Positions 9,901-17,533 of a stretch of DNA of 64,000 nucleotides are shown here, in pieces. The translations under genes were made by a program, and so were the position numbers. The stretch comes from Archangium gephyra. GTDB taxonomy: Bacteria; Myxococcota; Myxococcia; Myxococcales; Myxococcaceae. Below the pieces are notes generated by a model that was not told the origin of the DNA, did no database searches, and worked only from the letters and a program-made list of their open reading frames with translations. Within the stretch, counting starts at the first letter, position 1. Every line of letters starts with the position of its first letter. Location: positions 137,501 to 201,500 of the forward strand of contig QFQP01000009.1 in assembly GCA_003243425.1 (NCBI GenBank), read 5' to 3'.

Positions 9901-10438
9901 CCAGGGCATTCGCTTCGAAGACGACGCGCTCATGGCGCTGGTGAAGGCCTCGCAGGGCGTGCCGCTGCTGCTCCGGCGCCTGGGCACCTCGGTGCTGGAG
10001 CTGTTCGACGCCGATCGTGCGCGGCAGGGGGCCCTCGGCGCGATGCGCATCGGCATCGAAGGTGCGACCGAAGCCATTCGCCGCGAAGAGCGTGGCGGCT
10101 CACCCCTGCGCGTGTGGGTGGAGTCGGAGATCGCGCAGGCCGACACGTCGGCCGGTGTGTTGCTGCGCGCGCTGGCGAAGGAAGGCCGCATGAGCATCGA
10201 GGCGCTCGCGCGGCTGGTCGAGACGCAGGTCATGGAGCGCTTCACCGCCACCGGCCTCACCGCGCATCTCGCGCCGGCAGAGCTCAAGCGGCGCGCGCAG
10301 GAAGCGGCGATGGTGATGGTGCGACTGCTCGCCGAGTCGCGGTTGCTCGAGGCGCACGGCGATCACACCGCGCCCGAGGCATACTCGCTGCCTGACGGCG
10401 TGCTGCGGAGGATCCTCTCGGAGGCGAAGAAGTCGTGA
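6965..10438 (+). CDS. Large single-pass membrane protein with cytoplasmic AAA/STAND-like ATPase
   Basis: About 1157 residues in three parts. The protein begins with a signal peptide (KVALLALLLAAPLAVAA) and a 550-residue extracytoplasmic region rich in paired cysteines that starts with a predicted coiled coil. One membrane helix lies at about residues 568-588 (IAVAVIAVVLIVALVWL). The cytoplasmic half carries an alpha/beta domain, then a NPFEVRGPV...FWNRE lead-in, the Walker A motif GLRRFGKSS near residue 777, the Walker B motif MLLVLDEVEQLL near 880, and a helical C-terminus. The lead-in plus P-loop pattern is typical of AAA/STAND NTPases that switch state on ligand binding. The stop overlaps the start of the next glycosyltransferase (GTGA), so the two are coupled. 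The role is inferred as sensor or regulator; no close family is recognised. Confidence 0.7.
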   Translation: MKVALLALLLAAPLAVAAPDGGVSCVEVEQRLATTQRTLASCNETAKNASVARDRCQAELAETGDKLESSTSSVQACVAQKEQQCQEAAVMAASMLQGSVRGIGSCVPQNTQEQLQTLLNGWFSVSRSLAQLDEYATGASDLLPRAGGPTEAERHLNRLLGARAGTPLWNRRLLIEAFKLTAPSTWGRLKAQGSNAIDTFFDSRGPLPESFITEANGEHPDPAGPAGPPLSAALKLTVSYLQIANCDTRADSKECGRARQLVELLDNTGPLIIRRRVDEMWSTPCNAVSPDTVRAWLQDFPVSGKEKGQAALAELSAAARSKLFHCYLGDREGDASYRTWAAARLPQPGALDARTLPLVDDFGKFVREGDGVDRCGRAVRAMQRLESHGCSIDHPESFAAITTWSHQASTPEGAPQWQTCQRAATLLWSGAAVIIPESPAEQIRPDPEAATTPIASLRTACDERHGTDTRFEQSLLLLASVAQDLGEPVSASPWRLDVTGTQPLEKARFEEAEPYTAWARAVISQEPACEALGLSSTRCDACREQAPGTRYDCDVNYDLEASWKKHKRLSIAVAVIAVVLIVALVWLRRLRRAQKLFGAPMQTIRESLDALGLKGTPDGWRYLFPARHDMLSLELPKTPAWERWGTDAVAVLAPNTNSLREADVNHAATIAQAEDAKVVFLLHPDSASPDLGAVRATLDWAARGGTRAVQVLPLALSRLAWATRDEDLLDLVEATTLRGNPFEVRGPVRSSSQFWNRERLVAGLLTESRSGNWTVVTGLRRFGKSSLALEVARRTPGPSAYVDLAGFHHEVSYGETPAVAVEAILRTLVTRLADSAATRYPAATIPALPTGALDAPTLANWLRALSTACGTSSGSSPPPMLLVLDEVEQLLSAPPEKLGRALDVMATLTGRLRSALADPSSPHASSTVSVMLCAALHPLLWAPLSTLGGQSIMGAFPSICVPALDDDAAHAMMRGLGARQGIRFEDDALMALVKASQGVPLLLRRLGTSVLELFDADRARQGALGAMRIGIEGATEAIRREERGGSPLRVWVESEIAQADTSAGVLLRALAKEGRMSIEALARLVETQVMERFTATGLTAHLAPAELKRRAQEAAMVMVRLLAESRLLEAHGDHTAPEAYSLPDGVLRRILSEAKKS

Positions 10439-11739
10439 GTCTGCGCTTACGTAAATTCGGAGGGATGATCGCGGGGGCGGCGCCGCTGTTCGGGGCCGTC
10501 ATCTCGATGGTGTGGCTCGCGTGGAGCGACGAGCAGCACCTCGGTGCGGGCACGCGCATCTGGCGCATGCTGACGCACCCCATCGGTGCGATCGCCGTCA
10601 TTCAGTCGCTCTACACCGCGCTGCTGGCGCTGCTGTGGATGCGGTACAGGGTCTTCAAGGCGCCCGAAGGCGCGGAGTGGCCGAAGGTCACCGTCGTCAT
10701 CCCCGCGTTCAACGAAGGGCCGATGGTGGGCCGCTCGATTCGCTCGGTGGCGGCCTGCGCGTACCCGAAGGACAAGCTCGAGGTGATCGTCGTCGACGAC
10801 GGCTCGCGCGACGACACGTTCTTCCACATGCAGCACCTGCGTCGTGAGTTCCCCGACCTGGTGCGGCTCGTGCGCTTCGTCGGCAACCGCGGCAAGCGTT
10901 CGGCGCTCGTCGCCGGCTTCCGCGCCGCGTCGGGCGAGATCGTCCTCACCATCGACTCCGACTCGGAGATCAACCCGAACACGGTGCACGAGATGGTCGC
11001 GCCGTTCCTGGCCGACAAGAAGATCGGCGCGGTCGCCGGCCGCGTGGCGGTGCTCAACCGCGACACGCCCATCAGCCGCATGCTCGAGGTGCAGTTCACC
11101 CTCGCCTTCGACTACGGCCGCGCCGCGCAGAGCGCGTACCGCTGCGTGGCGTGCTGCCCGGGCGCGCTCTCGTCGTTCCGCAAGGACATCATTCTTCCGT
11201 ACATGGACGAGTGGGAGAACCAGCGCTTCCTCGGGCGGCCGGTGAACCACGGCGAAGATCAGGCGCTCACCAACATCGTGCTGCGGCAGGGCTACGACAC
11301 CGTCTACCAGCGCACCGCCATCGTGCACACGCTGGTGCCCACGAACTACCGGCAGCTTTCGCGCATGTTCCTGCGCTGGGACCGCAGCTACATCGTCGAA
11401 GGCTTCTCGTTCGCGAAGTTCATGTTCACGCGCTACCGCGAGAACAACCGGCTGATGCCCATCGTCACGTTCTTCGTCTCGAACCTGCGCTTCGTGCTGG
11501 TGGCGGTGGCCATCATGGAGCTGCCGCGCATGTTCGACACCAACGTCACCTCCTTCGTGCGCGCCACGGTGGCGCTGGGGCTGGGCGCCATCTTCTCGGC
11601 GGCGTACTACCTGCGCTTCGAACGCAGCTTCCGCTGGGTGTACGGCGTGCTCTACGCGATCTTCTCGGTGGTGATGCTGCAGTGGATTCTTCCGTGGGCG
11701 CTGGTCACCGTGCGCGACGAGCGCTGGGGAACGCGCTGA
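10435..11739 (+). CDS. Family 2 processive glycosyltransferase (hyaluronan synthase/NodC-like)
   Basis: This 434-residue inner-membrane enzyme has two N-terminal helices, a GT-A catalytic domain and about three C-terminal helices. Motifs in order are VTVVIPAFNEG near residue 84, VVDDGSRDDT near 120, TIDSDSE near 174, GEDQALTN near 276 and LRWDRS near 318. The last corresponds to the Q/R-x-x-R-W motif of processive beta-glycosyltransferases, which polymerise and extrude a polysaccharide. The GTG start overlaps the TGA of the AAA membrane protein, suggesting that protein senses or controls polymer synthesis. The polymer identity cannot be told. Confidence 0.85.
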   Translation: MSLRLRKFGGMIAGAAPLFGAVISMVWLAWSDEQHLGAGTRIWRMLTHPIGAIAVIQSLYTALLALLWMRYRVFKAPEGAEWPKVTVVIPAFNEGPMVGRSIRSVAACAYPKDKLEVIVVDDGSRDDTFFHMQHLRREFPDLVRLVRFVGNRGKRSALVAGFRAASGEIVLTIDSDSEINPNTVHEMVAPFLADKKIGAVAGRVAVLNRDTPISRMLEVQFTLAFDYGRAAQSAYRCVACCPGALSSFRKDIILPYMDEWENQRFLGRPVNHGEDQALTNIVLRQGYDTVYQRTAIVHTLVPTNYRQLSRMFLRWDRSYIVEGFSFAKFMFTRYRENNRLMPIVTFFVSNLRFVLVAVAIMELPRMFDTNVTSFVRATVALGLGAIFSAAYYLRFERSFRWVYGVLYAIFSVVMLQWILPWALVTVRDERWGTR

Positions 11740-11777
11740 CGCGTTGCGCGTGGGCCTGGCGCTGATTACTCCGGCGC

Positions 11778-12569
11778 ATGGATCTGCAACTGAAGGGCAA
11801 GCGGGCGCTGGTCACCGGAAGCACCGCGGGGATCGGCTACGCCATCGCCGAAGCGCTCGCGCGTGAAGGCGCGCACGTCATCATCAATGGGCGCAAGGAA
11901 GAGGCGACGAAGACGGCGGCGGCCACGCTGGCCAGGGCGACCGGCGGCACCGTGATTCCCTTCGCGGGCGATCTGTCGACGGAGAAGGCGGCCAACGAGC
12001 TGTTCGCCGCGCACCCGGTCATCGACGTGCTGATCAACAACCTCGGCATCTTTGAGCCGAAGAACTTCGAAGACATTCCCGACGAAGACTGGAGGCGCTT
12101 CTTCGAGGTGAACGTGCTCAGCGGCGCGCGTCTGGCGCGGCTCTACCTGCCGGCGATGCGCAAGCAGAACTGGGGCCGCATCGTCTTCATCTCCAGCGAG
12201 AGCGCCGTTCAGATCCCGGTCGAGATGATCCACTACGGCATGACCAAGACCGCGCAGTTGGCGATCGCGCGAGGTCTCGCGGAGGCGACCGCGGGCACCG
12301 GCATCACCGTCAACAGCGTGCTCCCCGGGCCGACGCGCTCGCGCGGCGTGGGCGACTTCGTGAGCACGCTGGCGAAAGAAGCCGGCAAGACCGAAGCGGA
12401 GTTCGAGAAGGAGTTCTTCACGGTCGCGCGCCCCACGTCGCTCATCAAGCGCTTCGCCACGCCGGAAGAAGTGGCCTCGATGGTCGTCTACGTGGCGAGC
12501 CCGCTCGCGTCCGCCACCACCGGCGCCGCGCTCCGCGTCGACGGCGGTACGGCGAAGAACATCATCTAA
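11778..12569 (+). CDS. SDR family oxidoreductase
   Basis: Classical 263-residue SDR of the FabG-like type. The N-terminal glycine motif TGSTAGIG is near residue 14, the NNLG motif near 88, serines in FISSES, the catalytic YGMTK near 154, and the C-terminal LRVDGG typical of these enzymes. NGRKEE after strand 2 favours NADP. It contains an insertion around residues 190-220 (FVSTLAKEAGKTEAEF) seen in a subset of SDRs acting on small carbonyl substrates. It is separated by 38 bp from the glycosyltransferase and overlaps the convergent LURP-one-like gene by four bases. Confidence 0.85.
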   Translation: MDLQLKGKRALVTGSTAGIGYAIAEALAREGAHVIINGRKEEATKTAAATLARATGGTVIPFAGDLSTEKAANELFAAHPVIDVLINNLGIFEPKNFEDIPDEDWRRFFEVNVLSGARLARLYLPAMRKQNWGRIVFISSESAVQIPVEMIHYGMTKTAQLAIARGLAEATAGTGITVNSVLPGPTRSRGVGDFVSTLAKEAGKTEAEFEKEFFTVARPTSLIKRFATPEEVASMVVYVASPLASATTGAALRVDGGTAKNII

Positions 12570-13075
12570 TTTTCGGGCTTCGGCTTTGCGGCCTTCTTGC
12601 CGTGGCAGACCTGGTCGATGACGACGGCCGACGCGAGGATCAACACCGGGTCTTCGCCGTCGGCCACGTCGACGCCGTAGGTGTCGCGGAGCGTGAACCA
12701 CTTCTTCGAAACCGTGGCCACCACGCGGTCTCCGCGGCGGAAGGTGTACTCGTGGTCGAGCAGGTTGCCCTGCGCGTCGAGATCATCGGGGCCGGGAACG
12801 TCGACCGTGAATCCGCAGCGCAGAATGTTGATGAGATCCTTCTTCACGACGGCGACCTGTTTGCCGTCGCGGAGAATCTCGTACGAATCGGTGAGCGAGA
12901 TGAGCTTCTCGCGAATGAAGGCCAGCTCGTTGCCAGCCATGTCTTCGAACGAGAGCTTCTCTCGCAGCAGCGTGAAGGCCTTGCCATCGACCTTGTAGAC
13001 CTCGCGGCCGTGCTCGTCCTTGATGGTGTAGTCGTCGCCGAACGCGAACAGGTCCTGCCGCATCGTGTAGCGCAT
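12566..13075 (-). CDS. LURP-one-related / tubby-like beta-barrel protein
   Basis: This 169-residue protein begins MRYTMRQDLFAFGDDYTIKD and continues with repeated short strand motifs (GREVYKVDGKAF, GNELAFIREK, KQVAVVKKD, DRVVATVSKKWF, YGVDVADGED). This is the pattern of LURP-one/YxjI proteins, which share a 12-stranded barrel with tubby and scramblases and may bind phospholipids. The start at 13075 was chosen because the family begins at this MRY sequence; the open frame continues 24 codons further with unrelated sequence. The molecular function of bacterial members is not established. Confidence 0.8.
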   Translation of the reverse strand: MRYTMRQDLFAFGDDYTIKDEHGREVYKVDGKAFTLLREKLSFEDMAGNELAFIREKLISLTDSYEILRDGKQVAVVKKDLINILRCGFTVDVPGPDDLDAQGNLLDHEYTFRRGDRVVATVSKKWFTLRDTYGVDVADGEDPVLILASAVVIDQVCHGKKAAKPKPEN

Positions 13076-13154
13076 GCGGGCTTCAGACCATGCGAAGGCC
13101 GCGAGCGCGAGTCGAAGTGACCCGCGCCCACGGCCTGTGAAGCTCAAATGCAGC

Positions 13155-13646
13155 TCAGTCGAGCATCGTCAGGTCGACGATGCGCTCGGCCGGCCACCGC
13201 TCCGGGTCGGGAGACGCGCCCTCTTCACCGAGCGTCATCACCACCAGCTGCGAGCGCTTCACGCCGTGGTTGGTCAGGTACTTGGCGACGTTGCCGGCGC
13301 GCACGTAGCCGAGCTCGTAGTTGTACGACTCGGTGCCTGCGGGGTCGGTGTACCCGACGATGTGCAGCGTCTTGCCCTTCATGGGGCCGTCCGACAGGCA
13401 GTAGGCGACCATGTCGAGCGACTGCCGCGCCTCGGTCGTGAGAGAGGCCGAGTTGAAGTCGAACATCGGCGCGCGGTCAGGGGCGGCCTGACAGAGCTTC
13501 TGAATCGTCTGGTCGATGCGAACGACGCCAGTCTGATTGGCGCGCTCGGCGTCGGCCTGCGCCGCGCGGCGCTCGTTATGCGCGCAACCCGTGGCAGCGA
13601 AAGCAACAGCGGCACCAGCAAGAGCAAAACGGTGAATGCGGTTCAT
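13155..13646 (-). CDS. OmpA-family lipoprotein
   Basis: A 163-residue outer-membrane-associated lipoprotein that probably binds peptidoglycan. The N-terminus NRIHRFALAGAAVAFAATGC is a lipoprotein signal ending in ATGC. The C-terminal OmpA domain shows FDFNSASLT, GYTDPAGTESYNYELG and the R of YVRAGNVAKYL, with the aspartate and arginine that bind diaminopimelate. The start at 13646 is supported by an AAGGGGA ribosome site six bases upstream (complement of 13653-13659). Two domain cysteines (KLCQAA, AYCLSD) could form a disulphide. It is divergent from the NTF2-like operon. Confidence 0.88.
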   Translation of the reverse strand: MNRIHRFALAGAAVAFAATGCAHNERRAAQADAERANQTGVVRIDQTIQKLCQAAPDRAPMFDFNSASLTTEARQSLDMVAYCLSDGPMKGKTLHIVGYTDPAGTESYNYELGYVRAGNVAKYLTNHGVKRSQLVVMTLGEEGASPDPERWPAERIVDLTMLD

Positions 13647-13787
13647 GTGTGGTCCCCTTCGGTGTTTGTGACTGACCGCAGACCATCCACGTGCGATGCC
13701 AACGAGTCGTTTCGGGCAGATACCGCGCTCGCGACGGCATGAACGCCACACGTCGGCGCTCGACCCGGGGCGCTATGGTGCGCGCCC
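13647..13787. promoter_or_regulatory. Divergent intergenic region between OmpA lipoprotein and lipid-enzyme operon
   Basis: This 141-bp gap separates two divergent transcription units and must hold both promoters. The only clear element is the AAGGGGA ribosome site for the OmpA gene. No convincing -35/-10 pair or operator palindrome can be picked out by eye. Confidence 0.35.
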
Positions 13788-14417
13788 ATGGTTCTCACCT
13801 CATTGACACTCGTGCTGTGCGCGGCGGCGATCGACGGCGGCATGCCGCTGGAAGCGGCGCCGGCTGAAGTCGCAGCACCCGCGCCTGCGCCCATCTCCGA
13901 AGAACAGCTGCACAACGAGCTGCGCCAGGTGCGCGACGAAATGGAGAAGGCGCTCAACGCACGCGATCTCGACGGGCTGATGAAGCACCTCGACGAGCGC
14001 GTGATCTTCAGCACCATGAACGGCGACGTGGTCACCGGTCACCTCGGTGTGCGCGAGTACTACACGAAGATGTTGAGCGGCCCGGGCAGCCGCGTGAAGG
14101 CGGTGAAGGCGCACTTCGACGTCACCGAGCTCTCACGGCTGTACGACGGCCGCATCGCGACCGCCTTCGGCACCACCAACGATCACTACGAGCTCGCCGA
14201 CGGCATGGCGTTCGACATGAAGGCGCAGTGGTCGTCGACGTTGCGACGTGGGCCCGACGGCAACTGGAAGATCCTCACCTTCCACTACTCGGCGAACATC
14301 TTCGACAACGCGGTGCGCGACATGGAGCTGGGCGTGCTCAAGAAGGTCGCGATCGGCGCGGCGATCTTCGCGCTCCTCGTCGGTCTGCTGATCGGCTGGA
14401 GACTGGGCCGGAAGTGA
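13788..14417 (+). CDS. NTF2-like (SnoaL/DUF4440-type) protein with C-terminal membrane anchor
   Basis: The 209-residue protein begins with a signal-like hydrophobic stretch and an Ala/Pro linker. An NTF2-like cone domain follows at about residues 40-180 (LRQVRDEMEKALNARDLDGLMKHLDERVIF...GVREYYTKML...WKILTFHYSANIF). One membrane helix (IGAAIFALLVGLLIGWRLG) with a basic tail closes the protein. NTF2-like domains can be isomerases, dehydratases or ligand carriers; no catalytic residues can be assigned. It is the first gene of an operon and overlaps the Rieske oxygenase start by four bases, so it may present a hydrophobic substrate to the enzymes that follow. Confidence 0.75.
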   Translation: MVLTSLTLVLCAAAIDGGMPLEAAPAEVAAPAPAPISEEQLHNELRQVRDEMEKALNARDLDGLMKHLDERVIFSTMNGDVVTGHLGVREYYTKMLSGPGSRVKAVKAHFDVTELSRLYDGRIATAFGTTNDHYELADGMAFDMKAQWSSTLRRGPDGNWKILTFHYSANIFDNAVRDMELGVLKKVAIGAAIFALLVGLLIGWRLGRK

Positions 14418-15349
14418 GGCTCATCGCCGCACCGCAGGTCGTCGCACAGCGGCCGTGGCCCAGGTGGCCAGCAGGCTGGTCGGTGATGGCCCGGTCCATC
14501 GAGCTGACGAAGCCGCGCACGGTGAACTTCGCCGGCAGCGAGCTCGTGTTGTTTCGGGGCGCAGACGGCGTTGCGCGCGCGGTCGACGCGTGGTGTCCAC
14601 ACATGGGCGCGCACCTCGGGCAGGGCACCGTGCAGGGCAATGCGCTGCGCTGCGCGCTGCACCACCACGAAGTCGGTTGCGCGCATTCTCCGTGGAAGGT
14701 CGAGGAACGCTTCGGGCTGGTCTTCGTGACCCGTCGCGATCACACAGCGCCGCTGCCTGACGTCACCAATCGTGACGACTTCCACTTCACCACCAGCGCG
14801 CCGGTGGAGATCGACGTGCCGTGGGCGAACTTCGTGCTCAACGGCTTCGATCTCCCCCACCTCGAGGCCGTTCACCACCGCGCGCTGTTGAAGCCCGCCA
14901 CCATCACCCACGACGTCGGCTGCATGCGGCTCGAATACGAGACGCGCATCACCGGCCGCGGCCCTTCGGACCTGATGATGAAGCTGCTGTCGCGCAATCA
15001 CGTGCGCGCGCGCATGAGCTGCTTCGGCACCGTCGGCATCGTCGAAGCAAACCTGGGGTGGACAAGGTCGGCCCTCATCTGCGGCGTGTCTCCACGGCCC
15101 GAGACGCAAAGCAACGAAGCGTGGCCTACGGGTCACAGCCGCACGTGGTTGAGCTTCGGGGTGCCGAAGAACTCGCTGGCGCCACGGCTGCGCGCCGCGA
15201 TGACGAAGTGGCTCTACCTCGCGTTTCTGTCGCGCGACTTCGTGGTGCTCCGCAAGCAGCGGCTGACGCTCGCGAACGTCGACGACGAGAGCACGCTGGC
15301 GGTCGCCGACTTCCTCACCTCGCTCGAGGACTGGGGCCGTGAAGGCTGA
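14414..15349 (+). CDS. Rieske [2Fe-2S] non-haem iron oxygenase
   Basis: About 311 residues, short for a ring-hydroxylating-type oxygenase. The Rieske cluster motif is CPHMGAHLG near residue 61 and CALHHHEVGC near 80; the usual second His lies in this CxLHHH run. The mononuclear iron motif NGFDLPHLEAVHH near residue 143 supplies the bridging aspartate and two histidines. Known relatives oxygenate or desaturate steroids, lipids and aromatic rings. The GTG start at 14414 overlaps the upstream TGA (GTGA); the longer open frame only reads the neighbour out of frame. The gene overlaps the following desaturase by 11 bases. A reductase partner is not encoded nearby. The substrate is probably a lipid or terpenoid, judged from the operon. 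Confidence 0.85.
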   Translation: MRLIAAPQVVAQRPWPRWPAGWSVMARSIELTKPRTVNFAGSELVLFRGADGVARAVDAWCPHMGAHLGQGTVQGNALRCALHHHEVGCAHSPWKVEERFGLVFVTRRDHTAPLPDVTNRDDFHFTTSAPVEIDVPWANFVLNGFDLPHLEAVHHRALLKPATITHDVGCMRLEYETRITGRGPSDLMMKLLSRNHVRARMSCFGTVGIVEANLGWTRSALICGVSPRPETQSNEAWPTGHSRTWLSFGVPKNSLAPRLRAAMTKWLYLAFLSRDFVVLRKQRLTLANVDDESTLAVADFLTSLEDWGREG

Positions 15350-16217
15350 GACCATTCCTTCGCGGCTCAACTCCGTGCTGTTGCTCGCCGCGTCGCTGGT
15401 GAGTGGCGGCGCGCTCTGGGTGGCGTCACGGGGCCCCTGGTGGGCGACGGTGCTCGCGGCGCTCGTCTTTTCCTATTCGGCCAACGCCACGTTCTCGCTG
15501 CTGCATGAAGCCGTGCACGGGGTGCTGTTCGAGCACGCGACGGTGAACACCTGGGCCGGCCGCTTCGCCGCGGCGTGGTTCCCGACAGGCTTCTCGTTGC
15601 AGCGCGCGTTTCACCTGAATCACCACGCGCACAATCGCGGCCCGTCGGAGCGCTTCGATTACCTGCAGCCCGGCGAGTCGCGGTGGCTCAAGAACGCGCA
15701 GTGGTACTCGATTCTCACCGGGCTCTATTGGGTCTTTGCGATCTTCGGCGGCCTCGCGTGGCTGTTCGCGCCGTTCGCGTTCGCCCTCGGTCGCGGCGAC
15801 AAGCGCTTCGCGAAGCAGACCGCGTCGGCGACGTACTTCGAGGCCATCCGGTCGCTCCCTCCGGTGGTGAGCCGGCTCGAAGTGCTCGCCAGTTGGGCGT
15901 TTCAGGTGACGTTGTTCTTCACCCTCGAGCTGAACGTGGTCGGTTGGCTCGCCTGCTACGCCGCGTTCGGTTGGCAGTGGAGCGCGCTGCAGTACGCCGA
16001 CCACGCCTACTCACCGCTCGATGCCCACGATGGCGCGTGGGACCTGCGCGTGCCCCGGCTGCACCGCTGGCTGTTCCTCAACTACCACCTGCATCGCGCA
16101 CATCACCGCTCGCCCCGCACTCCGTGGATTCATCTGCCCGCGCGCGCCGACGCTGACGGCCCTTCCTGGTGGTCGGTGTACCGCTCGATGTGGCGCGGCC
16201 CACGAGAGCTCCCGTGA
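15339..16217 (+). CDS. Membrane fatty-acid-desaturase-superfamily di-iron enzyme
   Basis: A 292-residue integral membrane enzyme with the three histidine boxes of the superfamily: HEAVHG near residue 55, HLNHHAHN near 91 and YHLHRAHH near 248. These bind the di-iron centre that desaturates or hydroxylates acyl chains, sphingoid bases or carotenoids. Hydrophobic helices flank the boxes in the expected pattern (VLLLAASLVSGGALWVA, WATVLAALVFSYSA, WVFAIFGGLAWLFAPFAFAL). It starts at a GTG inside the end of the Rieske gene and overlaps the next gene by four bases. The pairing with a Rieske oxygenase suggests serial oxidation of one hydrophobic substrate. Confidence 0.88.
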   Translation: MKAETIPSRLNSVLLLAASLVSGGALWVASRGPWWATVLAALVFSYSANATFSLLHEAVHGVLFEHATVNTWAGRFAAAWFPTGFSLQRAFHLNHHAHNRGPSERFDYLQPGESRWLKNAQWYSILTGLYWVFAIFGGLAWLFAPFAFALGRGDKRFAKQTASATYFEAIRSLPPVVSRLEVLASWAFQVTLFFTLELNVVGWLACYAAFGWQWSALQYADHAYSPLDAHDGAWDLRVPRLHRWLFLNYHLHRAHHRSPRTPWIHLPARADADGPSWWSVYRSMWRGPRELP

Positions 16218-17521
16218 AGCGGTTCGCGCTGTTCGTGTGCGCGGCCGTGGCCTCGAGCTTCGCCGTCATCTACGGCGGCGCCAGCGCGTTGTCCGCGGTC
16301 GTTCCATGGCGCGTTCGTGTCGATCTTCCGTTCGAACAATCGATCCCGTTCCTTCCGTGGAGCGCGGTCGTCTACCTGTCGATGGACCTGCTGCTGTTGC
16401 TGGCGCCGTTCGTCCTCAAGGACGCCAGGCGGCTCGCGGCGTTCGGGGCCTTGCTGATTCTGCAGATGCTGATCGCAGCGCCCTTCTTCGTGCTGCTGCC
16501 GGTGGCTGACGTCTTCGGGCCGCGCGTGGTCGAGGGCGCGGCTGCTCCGTTCTTCAGGCTCGCAGACACGATGAACCTCGAGCGCAACTACCTGCCGTCG
16601 TTGCACGTAGCGTTCTCAGTGACGGCGGCGCGCGCATATGGCGGTCGCTGGTGGTGGTCGTGGGCCGCTGCGATCGCGGCGTCGACGCTGCTGATGCACG
16701 AGCACTACGTCGTCGACGTCATCGCGGGTGCCGCGCTCGCGTTGGTCGCCTTCGCGTTGTGGTTCGACCGACTGGTGACGTTCGACCTCCACGAAGCGGT
16801 GTCCACCGAGTGGCTGCTGTTCGTCGAGCTGACGCGCTTTGGCCTTCGTCATCGCCGCTACGTGCCCATCAACCTCGCGCTCTACGCGCTCGCCCTGCCC
16901 CGCTTCCGCGAACGACGCGTGCTGCGCAGTGGCTACGTGCTGCTGCAGGTGATCGATGACGTGCTCGACGGAGATCGGGTCATCGAAGAGCCGCCGCTCG
17001 ACCTCGCGCGCCGGGCAGTGACTCACCTCGAGACACGCGTCTTCACCGACGACCGCCTCGGTCGGCTCTGCAGAGCGTTCTGTCGTGACGCGCCCGCCGA
17101 AGCGATCCCCGTGGCGGTCTCGTTGATCCACACCATGTGCCGCGACCACGAGCGCATGACCACCAAGGCGCGTTGGGGAGCCGCGAAGATCCGCGAACAG
17201 CTTCACGACACCTTCCGCGGCAGCCTGGAGGTCCTGCTGATCTGCGGCGGCTCGACGGCGCGGGCCGCCGACGTGCCGAAGCTCGTTGAGCTGATGAGCT
17301 GGTGTTCAGCCGTTCGAGACCTCGACGAAGACGAAGCGCGCGGGCTCTTCAACCTGCCGATCGGCGCCCAACGCGCCGAATGGCTCGACGCCGAGCGGAT
17401 TCGCGCACGTCAGCTGCTCATCGAAACCGACGCAGAGCTCGCGCAACTGAAAGACCGGCGAGCGGCGAGGTGGCTCGGCGTGCTGGCCCGGTCGACTCGC
17501 AAGTACCTGAACGCCACGTGA
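16214..17521 (+). CDS. Fusion: PAP2-family phosphatase/transferase plus squalene/phytoene-synthase-like domain
   Basis: About 435 residues. The N-terminal half is an integral membrane PAP2 domain with YLPSLHVAFS near residue 126 (PSxH motif) and MHEHYVVDVIAG near 160 (third PAP2 motif, HxxxD). It resembles inositolphosphoceramide-synthase-like members. The C-terminal half is soluble and helical, with two acidic motifs typical of head-to-head prenyl synthases: QVIDDVLDGD near residue 246 and VRDLDEDEARGLFNLP near 367. The second is very like the second aspartate motif of phytoene and squalene synthases. The start at the GTG at 16214 overlaps the desaturase stop. A single chain joining a diphosphatase to a prenyl-synthase fold is unusual; the reaction is not known. 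Confidence 0.7.
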   Translation: MKRFALFVCAAVASSFAVIYGGASALSAVVPWRVRVDLPFEQSIPFLPWSAVVYLSMDLLLLLAPFVLKDARRLAAFGALLILQMLIAAPFFVLLPVADVFGPRVVEGAAAPFFRLADTMNLERNYLPSLHVAFSVTAARAYGGRWWWSWAAAIAASTLLMHEHYVVDVIAGAALALVAFALWFDRLVTFDLHEAVSTEWLLFVELTRFGLRHRRYVPINLALYALALPRFRERRVLRSGYVLLQVIDDVLDGDRVIEEPPLDLARRAVTHLETRVFTDDRLGRLCRAFCRDAPAEAIPVAVSLIHTMCRDHERMTTKARWGAAKIREQLHDTFRGSLEVLLICGGSTARAADVPKLVELMSWCSAVRDLDEDEARGLFNLPIGAQRAEWLDAERIRARQLLIETDAELAQLKDRRAARWLGVLARSTRKYLNAT

Positions 17522-17533
17522 CGTGAGCCCGCG

